This document shows positions 46,355 through 55,570 of a DNA stretch of 64,000 bases, in pieces (within the stretch, counting starts at the first letter, position 1; every line of letters begins with the position of its first letter). Source of the stretch: Allopontixanthobacter confluentis (GTDB lineage Bacteria; Pseudomonadota; Alphaproteobacteria; Sphingomonadales; Sphingomonadaceae); contig NZ_WTYU01000001.1 in NCBI RefSeq assembly GCF_009827615.1, forward strand, positions 331,001 through 395,000. The letters are read 5' to 3'. The translations under genes and the position numbers were made by a program. The notes below the pieces were generated by a model. It was not told where the DNA came from. It was given only the letters and a program-made list of their open reading frames with translations, and searched no databases.

Positions 46355-47365
46355 ATGACAGTTCCATATGTACGTACAGACAGCCTCGATCTGATTGGCA
46401 ACACCCCGCTTGTGCTTTTGCAGGGGCCCAGCGAAGCGGCGGGTTGCGAAATCTGGGGCAAATGCGAATTTGCCAATCCCGGCGCATCTGTAAAGGATCG
46501 CGCTGCCCTGTATATCGTCCGCGATGCCGAGGCGCGCGGTACGCTGAAGCCGGGCGGCACCATTGTCGAAGGCACAGCGGGCAACACGGGAATTGGCATC
46601 GCACTGGTGGCCAATGCCCTTGGCTACCGCACCATCATCGTGATGCCCGAAACGCAAAGCCGCGAGAAAATGGACACGCTGCGGGCGCTGGGCGCACAAT
46701 TGGTGCTGGTGCCTGCCGCGCCTTTTTCCAATCCCGGCCACTTTGTCCACACATCGCGCAGGCTGGCAGAAGAAACCGAAGGCGCGGTCTGGGCCAACCA
46801 GTTTGACAATACCGCCAATCGCAAAGCGCATATCGAAGGCACGGCAGCGGAAATCTGGGCGCAGATGGAAGGCCGGATTGACGGGTTTACTTGCGCGGCC
46901 GGCACCGGTGGAACCATTGCGGGTGTTGGCATGGGCCTCAAGGAACATGACGAAAATGTACAGATTGCCCTGACTGATCCGCATGGCGCTGCCTTGTATA
47001 ATTATTACGCGCACGGCGAATTGAAGTCTGAAGGCAGCTCTGTTGCAGAAGGCATCGGGCAGGGGCGCATCACGGCCAATCTGGAAGGCGCGCCGATCGA
47101 CACCCAGTTCCGCATTTCGGACGAGGAAGGGCTGGTCTGGGTTGAACGGCTGTTGCAGGATGAAGGGCTGTGTCTTGGCCTGTCATCCGGCATAAATGTG
47201 GCAGGCGCGATTGAACTGGGCCGCAAGCTGGTGGCAGATGGCCGCGAAGACCCGCGCGTAGTCACCATTTTGTGCGATACCGGTTTCCGCTATCTTTCAA
47301 CCATTTACAATGCTGAATGGATGGCCCGCAAGGGCCTGCCGCCATTTCCCTGGTTGCAGGATTGA
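46355..47365 (+). CDS. cysK: Cysteine synthase A family (O-acetylserine sulfhydrylase)
   Basis: PLP enzyme making cysteine from O-acetylserine and sulfide. It has 336 residues from ATG 46355. The PLP lysine is K47 in NPGASVKDRAAL, the phosphate loop is AGTGGTIAGV, and the substrate loop is EGTAGNTGIGIA. CysK-type enzymes usually have TSGNTG here, while this reads TAGNTG, so a cystathionine-beta-synthase-like or other specificity cannot be excluded. The gene stands 62 nt after the ferredoxin gene. Confidence 0.87.
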   Translation: MTVPYVRTDSLDLIGNTPLVLLQGPSEAAGCEIWGKCEFANPGASVKDRAALYIVRDAEARGTLKPGGTIVEGTAGNTGIGIALVANALGYRTIIVMPETQSREKMDTLRALGAQLVLVPAAPFSNPGHFVHTSRRLAEETEGAVWANQFDNTANRKAHIEGTAAEIWAQMEGRIDGFTCAAGTGGTIAGVGMGLKEHDENVQIALTDPHGAALYNYYAHGELKSEGSSVAEGIGQGRITANLEGAPIDTQFRISDEEGLVWVERLLQDEGLCLGLSSGINVAGAIELGRKLVADGREDPRVVTILCDTGFRYLSTIYNAEWMARKGLPPFPWLQD

Positions 47366-47399
47366 TTGACTGTTGCGCTTCGCACACTAGCTTAGGTCC

Positions 47400-47771
47400 A
47401 TGGCTTTGATTTCAATTTTCCCGAAACCGTCAGCTTCCGCGCCCGAACCCCCGACGGATGGGGAACTGGCGGCAAGCGGCGGTTTTCGCGGGGCGGCAAT
47501 GCAGCGATTGCAAATTGGCATTGCAGGCGTTGCCCTGATGATCCTGCTGGTCGGCCTGGCTCAGGTCATTCTTGACCGGGCCAAGGAATCGGAAGCAGCA
47601 GCGGTGCCGGCAGCGGCATCCACCGTCGCCCCGGACAATAATACTAGCGTGCAGAATGATCCGCTGGCAGAAGCTGGCATTGTGCCGGACCTTCTGTCGG
47701 AACCGGAATCTCCGCGCACGCAGGAACCGGCCATCATGCCTGAACAGGGCGGAGCGGCAGCGCCGCAATAG
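47400..47771 (+). CDS. Small bitopic membrane protein of unknown function
   Basis: 123 residues. The first 33 residues are polar and Pro/Ala-rich; one membrane helix lies at about 38-58 (IGIAGVALMILLVGLAQVIL); the remainder is an acidic, Ala/Pro-rich tail with no domain I recognise. It ends 3 nt before the next gene, so the two form a pair. I cannot name a family. Confidence 0.75.
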   Translation: MALISIFPKPSASAPEPPTDGELAASGGFRGAAMQRLQIGIAGVALMILLVGLAQVILDRAKESEAAAVPAAASTVAPDNNTSVQNDPLAEAGIVPDLLSEPESPRTQEPAIMPEQGGAAAPQ

Positions 47772-47774
47772 GCC

Positions 47775-48542
47775 ATGCGCAATCGTAATCTGGCGCTGGG
47801 CGCTGCCATCATCGCTCTCGCCACCGGTTTGGGCAGCGCTGTGCTGTTGCAACGCGATGCCGCATCGCCGCAAAATCTGCCCGAACTCGGCCTGATGACC
47901 ACCCTGCCGATCTACTGGCCCGAAACAGAAGGGCTGGACGAAATGCTGGCAGGTGACGCGCCCCGCCATTGGGCACGTATCACGCTGGAACAGGGCAATG
48001 TCCTTATTCCCGTCAATACGCTGGTGGCAGATGATGGCAGCAATGGGCTGCAACGGTTTGACCAATTGGTGATGGCCCAGCCCAGGCCCCTTTCGCCGGC
48101 TGAAAATGTGGCGCTGGATGATTGGGTGCGCCAGGGCGGGCGATTGCTGCTGTTTGCTGATCCGATGCTGACTGCCCATTCCCGTTTCCACATTGGTGAC
48201 CGGCGGCGTCCGCAGGATGTGGTCCTGTTGTCGCCCATTCTGGCACGATGGGGCCTTGCCCTGACGTTTGATGACGAGCAGCCACTGGGCGAACAGACGG
48301 TGGAACTGCTGGGCACTGATCTGCCGCTGGACCTGCCCGGAACGCTGACCGCTGCGGCATCGGCGCCAGAAGCGCAGGCAAGCTGTTCGGTCATTGCCAG
48401 CGGCGCTGCGGCAGACTGCCGTATTGGCAAGGGATCAGCCCTGATCGTGGCAGACGCGGCCTTGCTTGATCAGGACATGGCAGGCGCGGCGCGTGAAAAG
48501 ACGCTTTTGACATTGGCGAATCACGCTTTTTCGCCGCGCTGA
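47775..48542 (+). CDS. Membrane-anchored GldG/DUF4350-like protein
   Basis: 255 residues. One N-terminal helix (LALGAAIIALATGLGSAVLL) precedes a domain resembling the ABC-transport auxiliary (GldG-type) fold: FDQLVMAQPRPLSPAENVALDDWVRQGGRLLLFADP, then a lumenal-type beta region. DUF4350/GldG proteins normally partner an ABC-2 permease, but none is nearby. Two cysteines (ASCSV, ADCRI) could form a disulfide, which suggests a periplasmic location. It is paired with the gene at 47400 and lies upstream of the dcw leader. Confidence 0.7.
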   Translation: MRNRNLALGAAIIALATGLGSAVLLQRDAASPQNLPELGLMTTLPIYWPETEGLDEMLAGDAPRHWARITLEQGNVLIPVNTLVADDGSNGLQRFDQLVMAQPRPLSPAENVALDDWVRQGGRLLLFADPMLTAHSRFHIGDRRRPQDVVLLSPILARWGLALTFDDEQPLGEQTVELLGTDLPLDLPGTLTAAASAPEAQASCSVIASGAAADCRIGKGSALIVADAALLDQDMAGAAREKTLLTLANHAFSPR

Positions 48543-48906
48543 CCAGAGTGCGGGAAATCACGGGAAAGTCCGTGCCCGCTGCTGTCTGCGCCGCCTGAGT
48601 CTATCCCCTAAACCACCGTAAAATAGGCATTATCCGGCAGGCGCGACACGCCCGAATTATCGTAAACCAGCCTATAGGTAAAGAAAAATACTGTTTAAAA
48701 TCAGACACTAAACGGGTTATCCCGCGAAATCCCGTAATTTTCCCTTCCATCCCCGGGTGGTGCGGGTTAATACCACTGCTCATTGGACAGGTCGTCTTTC
48801 GCTGCGTTCCGAATTTACGGGGCGAGCCACCCCAGCTTGCGCGTGGGTGGAAGCGGCGAAGCTGTGTCCGGGGGAAACGGCCCGATGGGCGAGGGGAATG
48901 GGGTAA
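48543..48906. promoter_or_regulatory. Leader and promoter region of the dcw cluster
   Basis: 364 nt without a gene. At 48550-48579 a bulged hairpin (GCGGG..CACGG / CCGTG..CCCGC) sits directly after the preceding stop, without a T tract. The middle (48630-48740) is AT-rich and suits a promoter. The last 65 nt are purine-rich and carry TGGG words at 48844, 48886 and 48899, reminiscent of MraZ boxes but not at the regular 10-nt period. GGGG at 48900-48903 is close to the mraZ GTG and may be its ribosome-binding site. Confidence 0.5.
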
Positions 48907-49407
48907 GTGTCAGCAGCGGCGTTCGGAGGGTATAGCGGACAAGCCTATTCGCCGGCAGGCGATAAGGGTCGCTTCGTATTGCCTCCGCTGTTCCGCAAGG
49001 CTGTCCGCGATTCCAGCGATGGCCGCACCCTGTGCCTTGCCAAACATAACCGCTGGAACTGCCTCACCGGCTTTGGCTTGTCCCGCCGGACAGAACTTGA
49101 TGCCCAGCTCGACCGTGAAGAAGAAATGTCCTTCCGTGCGAATCGCGAGTTTGACCGCGATACGCGCGCATCACAGCTGTTCGGATTCGTCGAGATTCCG
49201 TTTGACGACAGTGGCCGTTTTGTCATGCCCGAGCACCTGCGGGCGCTCGGAAATGTGGACGATGGGCTTTATTTTAACGGCGCAGGCCGGTTCTTCACAA
49301 TTTGGAACCCTGCCGAGCTTGCGAAAATGGATAATGAATGGGCAAGCGCAAAGGCAGCCTGTGACAATTTCGTTGCAGATGCCCAAGCCAAGGCGCGAAG
49401 CAAGTGA
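48907..49407 (+). CDS. mraZ: Transcriptional regulator MraZ
   Basis: Autoregulator of the dcw operon, acting as a ring-shaped DNA-binding oligomer. It has 166 residues from GTG 48907. Two SpoVT/AbrB-like halves are visible: [21 protein letters not shown] and [21 protein letters not shown]. It opens the cluster and overlaps rsmH by 4 nt (GTGA). Confidence 0.93.
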   Translation: MSAAAFGGYSGQAYSPAGDKGRFVLPPLFRKAVRDSSDGRTLCLAKHNRWNCLTGFGLSRRTELDAQLDREEEMSFRANREFDRDTRASQLFGFVEIPFDDSGRFVMPEHLRALGNVDDGLYFNGAGRFFTIWNPAELAKMDNEWASAKAACDNFVADAQAKARSK

Positions 49408-50342
49408 CCGGTGCTCCGCACATACCCGTTCTGATGCGCGAATGTATTGCCGCGCTTGACCCGAAACCGGGTGATACGATGGTGGATGCCACATTCGGTG
49501 CGGGCGGCTATACGCGCGCGCTGCTGGATGCTGGCGCGACCGTCCACGCATTTGACCGCGACCCTGATGCCATTGCGGCCGGTTCCACCTGGGCCGAAGC
49601 ATCTGAAAACCCGCCGCGTCTGGTGCTGCACGCTCGCCGTTTTTCCGAAATGGCAGAAGCGCTGAAGGACGCTGGCGTGGACCAGGTGGATGGTGTGGCG
49701 ATGGATATCGGCGTGTCGTCCATGCAGCTTGACCAGGCGGAACGCGGCTTTGCCTTTTCATCCGATGGGCCGCTGGACATGAGAATGTCTCAGGAAGGCG
49801 AAAGCGCCGCTGATTTTCTCAACACCGCCAGCGATGAAGCGATTGCCGACGTGCTTTATCTTTATGGTGAAGAACGCCAGTCACGCCGCGTTGCCCGCGC
49901 GATCGTGGCAGCGCGCCCGCTCAATACAACGGGCGAATTGGCGCGCGTGATACGCAAGGCGCTGGGTTATCATGCAGGCGCACCAAAAGACCCTGCAACC
50001 CGCAGTTTTCAAGCCATTCGCATTCATGTGAATGCAGAGCTGGATGAACTGAACCACGGCCTTTCGGCAGCGGAAAAAATGCTGCGCGAAGGTGGCCGTC
50101 TGGCAGTGGTCAGCTTTCACAGCCTGGAAGACCGTATCGTGAAACGCTATCTGCGCGATGCGTCGGCCACTGGCGGCGGGTCGCGCCATATGCCCGAGGC
50201 ACAGCCGGTGCCGCCGGTATTCACGCAGGTTTCCAAGGCCATAAGCCCTTCGGAAAGCGAAATTAACGATAACCCCCGCGCACGTTCAGCCACGCTGCGT
50301 CATGCTGTTCGTACCAGCGCCCCTGCAAGGGAGGCCGCGTAA
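49404..50342 (+). CDS. rsmH: 16S rRNA (cytosine-1402-N4)-methyltransferase
   Basis: SAM-dependent enzyme methylating C1402 of 16S rRNA. It has 312 residues from GTG 49404. Motifs are [44 protein letters not shown] and [12 protein letters not shown]. The stop overlaps the ftsL start by one base (TAATG). Confidence 0.97.
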   Translation: MTGAPHIPVLMRECIAALDPKPGDTMVDATFGAGGYTRALLDAGATVHAFDRDPDAIAAGSTWAEASENPPRLVLHARRFSEMAEALKDAGVDQVDGVAMDIGVSSMQLDQAERGFAFSSDGPLDMRMSQEGESAADFLNTASDEAIADVLYLYGEERQSRRVARAIVAARPLNTTGELARVIRKALGYHAGAPKDPATRSFQAIRIHVNAELDELNHGLSAAEKMLREGGRLAVVSFHSLEDRIVKRYLRDASATGGGSRHMPEAQPVPPVFTQVSKAISPSESEINDNPRARSATLRHAVRTSAPAREAA

Positions 50343-50869
50343 TGGCACCCGGTAGTCGTCTTCGCCAGATTGGTTGGGCTGTGGCCCTCAGCATTTGCAT
50401 CACCGGTTTTGTCGCGCTCACATTCAGGGTGAATGCGGTGAAAAGCGAAGTGCGTCTGGCAGAACGCCGGATTATTGCGCTGGAGCAGGAAAAGCAGATT
50501 CTCGAGACCGAATTCGAAACCCGGGCCAACCAGCAACAGTTGGCCAATTGGAACAAGGTTGAATTCGGCTATGCGGCGCCGCTTGCCGAGCAATATCTCG
50601 AAAACGAACGCGAATTGGCCCAGCTTGGGCTGGCCCGCGATGCCGGCGCGCCAAGCCCGATCCGCGTGGCCCGCGCCGCAACACCGGAAGAAAGCGGTTT
50701 TCCGGCCATGGTTTCGCCCATGACCGGCAAGACCGTGGCTGAAGAAGAGCCCGCGCATGATCGCGCACGCAGCGATGATACGGGCCGGTCCGCGACCAGG
50801 TCTGCCGCCCGGTCACTGGCAGAACGTCTGGCGGTAAACGGCGGTTTTGGCGCGCAGGTCGCAGAATGA
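50342..50869 (+). CDS. ftsL: FtsL-like cell-division protein
   Basis: Position and architecture, rather than strong similarity, identify it. It has 175 residues: one membrane helix at about 10-29 (IGWAVALSICITGFVALTF), then a coiled coil at about 34-65 (AERRIIALEQEKQILETEFE) expected to pair with FtsB. About 100 residues of disordered C-terminal tail follow, which makes it longer than the usual FtsL of about 100 residues. It lies between rsmH and ftsI, with an ATGA overlap into ftsI. Confidence 0.85.
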   Translation: MAPGSRLRQIGWAVALSICITGFVALTFRVNAVKSEVRLAERRIIALEQEKQILETEFETRANQQQLANWNKVEFGYAAPLAEQYLENERELAQLGLARDAGAPSPIRVARAATPEESGFPAMVSPMTGKTVAEEEPAHDRARSDDTGRSATRSAARSLAERLAVNGGFGAQVAE

Positions 50870-52590
50870 ACGCCCTTACGGTCAGCACGGCGATATCTTC
50901 GGGCCGGGTCCGGCTGGTCAGCATTCGTCAGCAATCGCTCACCGTGGCGCGGATGCGCGTGTTGTGGATTGCGCTGGTCTTCATGATCGTGGCCAGCGCG
51001 GCTATCGTGCGGATTGGCGTGCTTGGCCTGACCGACCGTGCCACCATCGTTACTTCGCTGGCTGATGCCCTGTTGCCTCCGCGCGGCGAACTGACGGACC
51101 GCAATGGCGCACCTCTGGCCCGCGCATTCCCCGCTTATGCGCTGTGGTATAATCCTGAAGCCATGGGCGACCCGAAAAATCCGCTCGTCCATGATGCAGC
51201 GGCAGTCGCAGCGCAGCTGAAGGCGATTTTTCCCGATCTGGATGAAGATGATGTCGCATCCAGGCTGGCCGCGGGCAAAAAGGGCTATATCCAGCGCCGC
51301 GTCCTGCCGGAACAGGCCAACCGCGTGCAGGCTATTGGCGAACTGGCGCTGGAATTGCCGCAGGAAAAAGACCGCCATTACCCGCAAGGGTCCATGGGCG
51401 CACATGTGCTTGGCTATGTCGATGCTGCCGGTAATGGCCAGGTCGGCATGGAGCAGGTGCTGAACGACCACTTGCGCGATCCGGCGACCCGCGGGCAGCC
51501 GGTGGCGCTTTCCATCGACCTGCGCGCACAGGGCGCGCTGGAAGATGAGCTGCGCCGCGGTATGCTGTCCACCAATGCCATGGGCGCCGCTGGCATCGTG
51601 CTGGATGTCGATTCCGGCGAAGTGCTGGCACTGGCATCCCTGCCTGAATTTGACCCCAACAAGATTGATGCCGCCGGGGTGGACCTCATGTTCAACCGCG
51701 TGACCAATCAGGTTTATGAACTCGGCTCCACTTTCAAGCCGCTGACCGTCGCTGCCGCAATCGACGCCGGTGTGGTGCGCGATTTCAGCAAGCGTTATCA
51801 GGCAAACCGTCCGCTCAAAATTGGCCGTTTTTCCATTCGTGACAGCCACACTATCGGCGCATCTTTGAACGTGCCCGAAGCGCTCATTCATTCGTCCAAT
51901 ATCGTCACTGCCACAATTGCCGATGATCTGGGCCCGAAACGCCTTCGCCAGACCATGATCGACCTGGGCATGAATGAACGGCCTTATATCGAACTGCCTG
52001 CCAAGGGCTTTCCCATCTGGCCCGGTGACAACTGGCCGCGCCTGCGCAACATGACGGTCAGCTACGGCCACGGCATTGCGGTTACGCCGCTGCATCTGGC
52101 CAGCGCTTATGCGGCCATGGTCAATGGCGGCGTGTGGCGCCCTGCCACCATGCGCAAACTTGCCCCCGGCGCCGCGCCCAAGGGCCGCCGGGTATTCAAG
52201 GCATCGACCAGCTACAGAATGCGCCAGCTGCTGCGCATGATTGCGATTTACGGCACCGGCAAGAATGCCGATGCGGCGGGTTTTCGTGTCGGCGGCAAAA
52301 CCGGCAGCGCGGAAAAGCCGGGCGCGGGGGGCTATCGCCGTTCGTCACTCGTTTCGACCTTTGCCGCCGCTTTCCCGATGGACAAGCCGCGCTATGTGAT
52401 CATCGCCATGCTGGATGAACCCAAGGGCACCACGGCCAGTTCGTTCCAGCGCACGGCGGCCTGGAATGCAGCGCCTATCGTGGGGCGGCTGGTACCGCGC
52501 ATCGGCCCCATTCTCGGCGTCCGCCCTGACAATACGCGTGATGTGGATATCAGCGATTTGCGCCCCCTCATACCGGGCGGCGACGAATGA
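50866..52590 (+). CDS. ftsI: Penicillin-binding protein 3 (FtsI), septal transpeptidase
   Basis: Divisome transpeptidase that cross-links septal peptidoglycan with FtsW. It has 574 residues. A short N-terminal part precedes one membrane helix (about 33-52), a pedestal domain (RGELTDRNGAPLA), and the transpeptidase domain with SxxK as STFK (serine near residue 288), SSN (IHSSNIV) and KTG (GGKTGSAEK). It overlaps ftsL upstream and murE downstream by 4 nt. Confidence 0.97.
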   Translation: MNALTVSTAISSGRVRLVSIRQQSLTVARMRVLWIALVFMIVASAAIVRIGVLGLTDRATIVTSLADALLPPRGELTDRNGAPLARAFPAYALWYNPEAMGDPKNPLVHDAAAVAAQLKAIFPDLDEDDVASRLAAGKKGYIQRRVLPEQANRVQAIGELALELPQEKDRHYPQGSMGAHVLGYVDAAGNGQVGMEQVLNDHLRDPATRGQPVALSIDLRAQGALEDELRRGMLSTNAMGAAGIVLDVDSGEVLALASLPEFDPNKIDAAGVDLMFNRVTNQVYELGSTFKPLTVAAAIDAGVVRDFSKRYQANRPLKIGRFSIRDSHTIGASLNVPEALIHSSNIVTATIADDLGPKRLRQTMIDLGMNERPYIELPAKGFPIWPGDNWPRLRNMTVSYGHGIAVTPLHLASAYAAMVNGGVWRPATMRKLAPGAAPKGRRVFKASTSYRMRQLLRMIAIYGTGKNADAAGFRVGGKTGSAEKPGAGGYRRSSLVSTFAAAFPMDKPRYVIIAMLDEPKGTTASSFQRTAAWNAAPIVGRLVPRIGPILGVRPDNTRDVDISDLRPLIPGGDE

Positions 52591-54101
52591 AACTGGGCAA
52601 AATAGCGCAGGCAGCCGGCATTTCGCTGCCCGGATCTGCCATGCCCACGCCTGCTGCGTCCGCATCCGGCCCGCAAAGCGGCGCCGATATCGAAATTACC
52701 GGCTTTGCCATTGACCACCGCAAAGTCGCACCCGGAACCGTCTTTGGCGCGTTTCAGGGGGCGGTGGTCAATGGCGAAGATTACATTGCCGCCGCCATCG
52801 CCAGCGGTGCCAGCGCCATTGTGGCGCGGCCTGAGGCATCGGTCGAAGGCGCGCTCCATATCGCGAGCGATATCCCGCGCCGCACCTTCGCTGCGCTGGC
52901 CGCGCAGTTTTTTGGCCCGTTTCCCAAAACCATCGTGGCTGTCACCGGCACCAATGGCAAAACGTCCACTGTTGAAATGACACGCCAGCTGTGGCGCATG
53001 GCGGGCGAGCGGGCGGCATCCATTGGCACGCTGGGCGTCACGACCCCTGACGAAAGCGTTTCCACCGGGCTTACCACGCCCGATATTGTCACTTTCCTGT
53101 CCAATATGTCCGGCCTCGCTCGCGAGGGTGTGACCCATGTCGCTTACGAAGCGTCGAGCCACGGCCTGTCGCAATACCGCAACGAAGGCATTTCGGTCAG
53201 CGCTGCGGCCTTCACCAATTTCACGCGCGATCACCTCGATTATCACGGCGATATGGACGATTACTTTGCCGCCAAGATGCGGCTGTTCGATGAAGTGGTG
53301 GCAGACGACGCAGCCGCCATTATCTGGACTGGCGCTGGCGAGTGGACAGACCGGGTAATCGACCATGCCAAACGGCGCGGATTGCGGCTGTTTACCGTGG
53401 GCGATCATGGCACATCGCTGCGGCTTGTCTCACGCACGCCCACGCAGCTCGGCCAGACGCTTGAAATCGAATATGAAGGCCAGAAGCGGATGATAAACCT
53501 ACCGCTGATCGGTGCCTATCAGGCGGAAAACGCGCTGGTCTCGGCAGGTCTTGTGCTGGCCACCGGTGGGGATGCGGCCATGGTATTTGACGGTCTGGCC
53601 CGGCTCCAGCCTGTGCGCGGCCGGCTGGAACGCGCTGCCATCACCCAGACAGGTGCGCCGGTCTATGTGGATTATGCCCATACGCCTGACGCGATCGAGG
53701 CTGCTATTGCAGCCCTTCGGCCCCATGTCAGCGGGCGGCTGATCACCGTATTTGGCGCAGGCGGCGACCGTGACCACGGCAAGCGGGCGGAAATGGGCCG
53801 TATCGCGGCTGAAAAATCCGACATCGCCATCGTCACAGACGACAATCCGCGCAGCGAAGACCCCGCAGCCATCCGCGCGGAAGTGCTGCGCGATGCACCA
53901 GGCGCACGCGAAATCGGTGACCGCCGGGAAGCGATCTTTGCCGCAGTTTCAGAAGCGGGCCGCGACGATATCGTCCTGATTGCGGGCAAGGGACATGAAC
54001 AGGGCCAGATTATCGGCTCAGGAGACACTATGCGGATTTTGCAGTTTGACGATGTCACTGTTGCGCGTGAAGCTGCTTCACCAGGAGCGAAGGCACAATG
54101 A
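52587..54101 (+). CDS. murE: UDP-MurNAc-tripeptide synthetase MurE (meso-DAP adding)
   Basis: Adds meso-diaminopimelate to UDP-MurNAc-L-Ala-D-Glu. It has 504 residues. The ATP loop is TGTNGKTSTVEM; DNPR at residues 419-422 (TDDNPRSEDP) is the meso-DAP recognition motif, so the wall should be DAP type. The first about 30 residues are a variable leader. It overlaps ftsI and murF by 4 nt (ATGA). Confidence 0.97.
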   Translation: MKLGKIAQAAGISLPGSAMPTPAASASGPQSGADIEITGFAIDHRKVAPGTVFGAFQGAVVNGEDYIAAAIASGASAIVARPEASVEGALHIASDIPRRTFAALAAQFFGPFPKTIVAVTGTNGKTSTVEMTRQLWRMAGERAASIGTLGVTTPDESVSTGLTTPDIVTFLSNMSGLAREGVTHVAYEASSHGLSQYRNEGISVSAAAFTNFTRDHLDYHGDMDDYFAAKMRLFDEVVADDAAAIIWTGAGEWTDRVIDHAKRRGLRLFTVGDHGTSLRLVSRTPTQLGQTLEIEYEGQKRMINLPLIGAYQAENALVSAGLVLATGGDAAMVFDGLARLQPVRGRLERAAITQTGAPVYVDYAHTPDAIEAAIAALRPHVSGRLITVFGAGGDRDHGKRAEMGRIAAEKSDIAIVTDDNPRSEDPAAIRAEVLRDAPGAREIGDRREAIFAAVSEAGRDDIVLIAGKGHEQGQIIGSGDTMRILQFDDVTVAREAASPGAKAQ

Positions 54102-55570
54102 ACGCCCATCGCGCCTTGCGCCACTGGCCCGTCACCACGCGCGATGCCTTGCCCATGTGCCTGTGGGACGCGCAGGAAATTGTGAATGCAACCGGCGGTG
54201 TCGCCAGTGCGGATTTCCAGGTTTCCGGTGTTGAAATTGATTCCCGCGATGTGCGCAGCGGCGATCTGTTTTTTGCCCTTCGCGGCGAAACCATGGATGG
54301 GCACAAGTTCATCGACAAGGCATTTGCCAATGGCGCGACTGCTGCTGTGGTGGACCGCCCGGTTGATTTTCCGCATATTCTGGTGGCTGACACACATGCT
54401 GCCCTGGAAGCATTGGCCAGCGCGGCGCGCCGGCGCAGCAAGGCTATCCGCATCGGTGTGACAGGTTCCGTCGGCAAAACCGGCGTCAAGGAAGCAATCT
54501 TTGCCTCGCTAGACCGCGGCAGCCGTGGGCAAACGCACCGTTCCGTGCGCAGCTACAACAACCATGTCGGCGTCCCGCTCAGCCTGGCGCGCATGCCTGC
54601 GCGCAGCCTGTTTGGCCTGTTCGAAATGGGCATGAACCACGCTGGCGAAATTGCGCAGCTGACCCGGCAGGTGTGCCCGCATATCGCCGTGGTCACCACG
54701 ATTGCGCCTGCACATATTGAAAACCTCGGCAGTGAAGAAGCGATTGCCGATGCCAAGGCGGAAATTTTCGGCGGGCTGGAAGCCGGCGGCACTGCGATTA
54801 TTCCGGCAGATAGCCCGCATTTTGAACGCCTGCGCGATCATGCGCTGAAATTGGGCGCGAAAGTCGTGTCCTTTGGCCGGGCGGCCCATGCCGATGTACG
54901 CCTGCTGGATTCCATCCCTTCAGCCAATGGCGGGTCGCTGGTAACCGCTGATCTTGGCACCACCAGAATGTGCTATTCCGTGGCGGAACCGGGCGACCAC
55001 TGGATTTCCAATTCCCTCGCCGTCATGGCGGCGGTGCGTGCCGCAGGCGGCGATCTGGGTGCTGCCGGTCTGGCGCTGGCGGAAATGGGCGGTCTCAAAG
55101 GTCGCGGCGCGCGCCACCAGATCAAGGCACCGGGCGGCAAGGCCCTGCTGATTGATGAAAGTTACAACGCAAATCCTGCATCCATGCGGGCAACTTTGCG
55201 CGCGCTTGGGCAAACGCCGGCCACACGCCGCATCGCCGTGTTGGGATCGATGAAGGAACTGGGTGATTTTGCACCACGTTTTCACGCCCAGCTGGCGGAA
55301 CCTCTGGCCGAAGCGAGGGTGGATTTTGCCATTCTGGTGGGCGAGGAAATGCGCGCCCTTGCACGGGACTTGGGGAAAGGCGCAGCCAATGCGCTTGGCA
55401 ACGGGCTTTCCTTCGCGCATTGCGATGGACCTGCCGAGGCAATTGCGGCGCTGGAAGAGTTTGGAGTGACCGCAGGGGACGCCATTCTCGTAAAAGGCTC
55501 CAACTCGGTCGGACTTGGCAGGCTTGTCGCCCGCTTCGTGGATCAACAATTTGTGGGCCGGGATGGCTGA
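54098..55570 (+). CDS. murF: UDP-MurNAc-tripeptide D-Ala-D-Ala ligase MurF
   Basis: Adds D-Ala-D-Ala to finish the UDP-MurNAc pentapeptide. It has 490 residues. The ATP loop is GVTGSVGKTGVKEAI, the central-domain block is GMNHAGEIAQLT, and IDESYNANPASM is the C-terminal hallmark. The first about 25 residues are an extra leader (ALRHWPVTTRDALPM). mraY starts directly after the stop codon. Confidence 0.97.
   Translation: MNAHRALRHWPVTTRDALPMCLWDAQEIVNATGGVASADFQVSGVEIDSRDVRSGDLFFALRGETMDGHKFIDKAFANGATAAVVDRPVDFPHILVADTHAALEALASAARRRSKAIRIGVTGSVGKTGVKEAIFASLDRGSRGQTHRSVRSYNNHVGVPLSLARMPARSLFGLFEMGMNHAGEIAQLTRQVCPHIAVVTTIAPAHIENLGSEEAIADAKAEIFGGLEAGGTAIIPADSPHFERLRDHALKLGAKVVSFGRAAHADVRLLDSIPSANGGSLVTADLGTTRMCYSVAEPGDHWISNSLAVMAAVRAAGGDLGAAGLALAEMGGLKGRGARHQIKAPGGKALLIDESYNANPASMRATLRALGQTPATRRIAVLGSMKELGDFAPRFHAQLAEPLAEARVDFAILVGEEMRALARDLGKGAANALGNGLSFAHCDGPAEAIAALEEFGVTAGDAILVKGSNSVGLGRLVARFVDQQFVGRDG

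Noticed and set aside
48843-48903. Canonical MraZ boxes upstream of mraZ
   Set aside because: TGGG words occur at 48844, 48886 and 48899 but not in the regular 10-nt tandem spacing, so I list them only as a possibility in the leader.
50569-52095. 508-codon open frame antisense to ftsL/ftsI
   Set aside because: The opposite strand encodes unmistakable FtsI; the antisense product lacks any domain and has the Arg/Gln/His-rich look of a shadow in GC-rich DNA.
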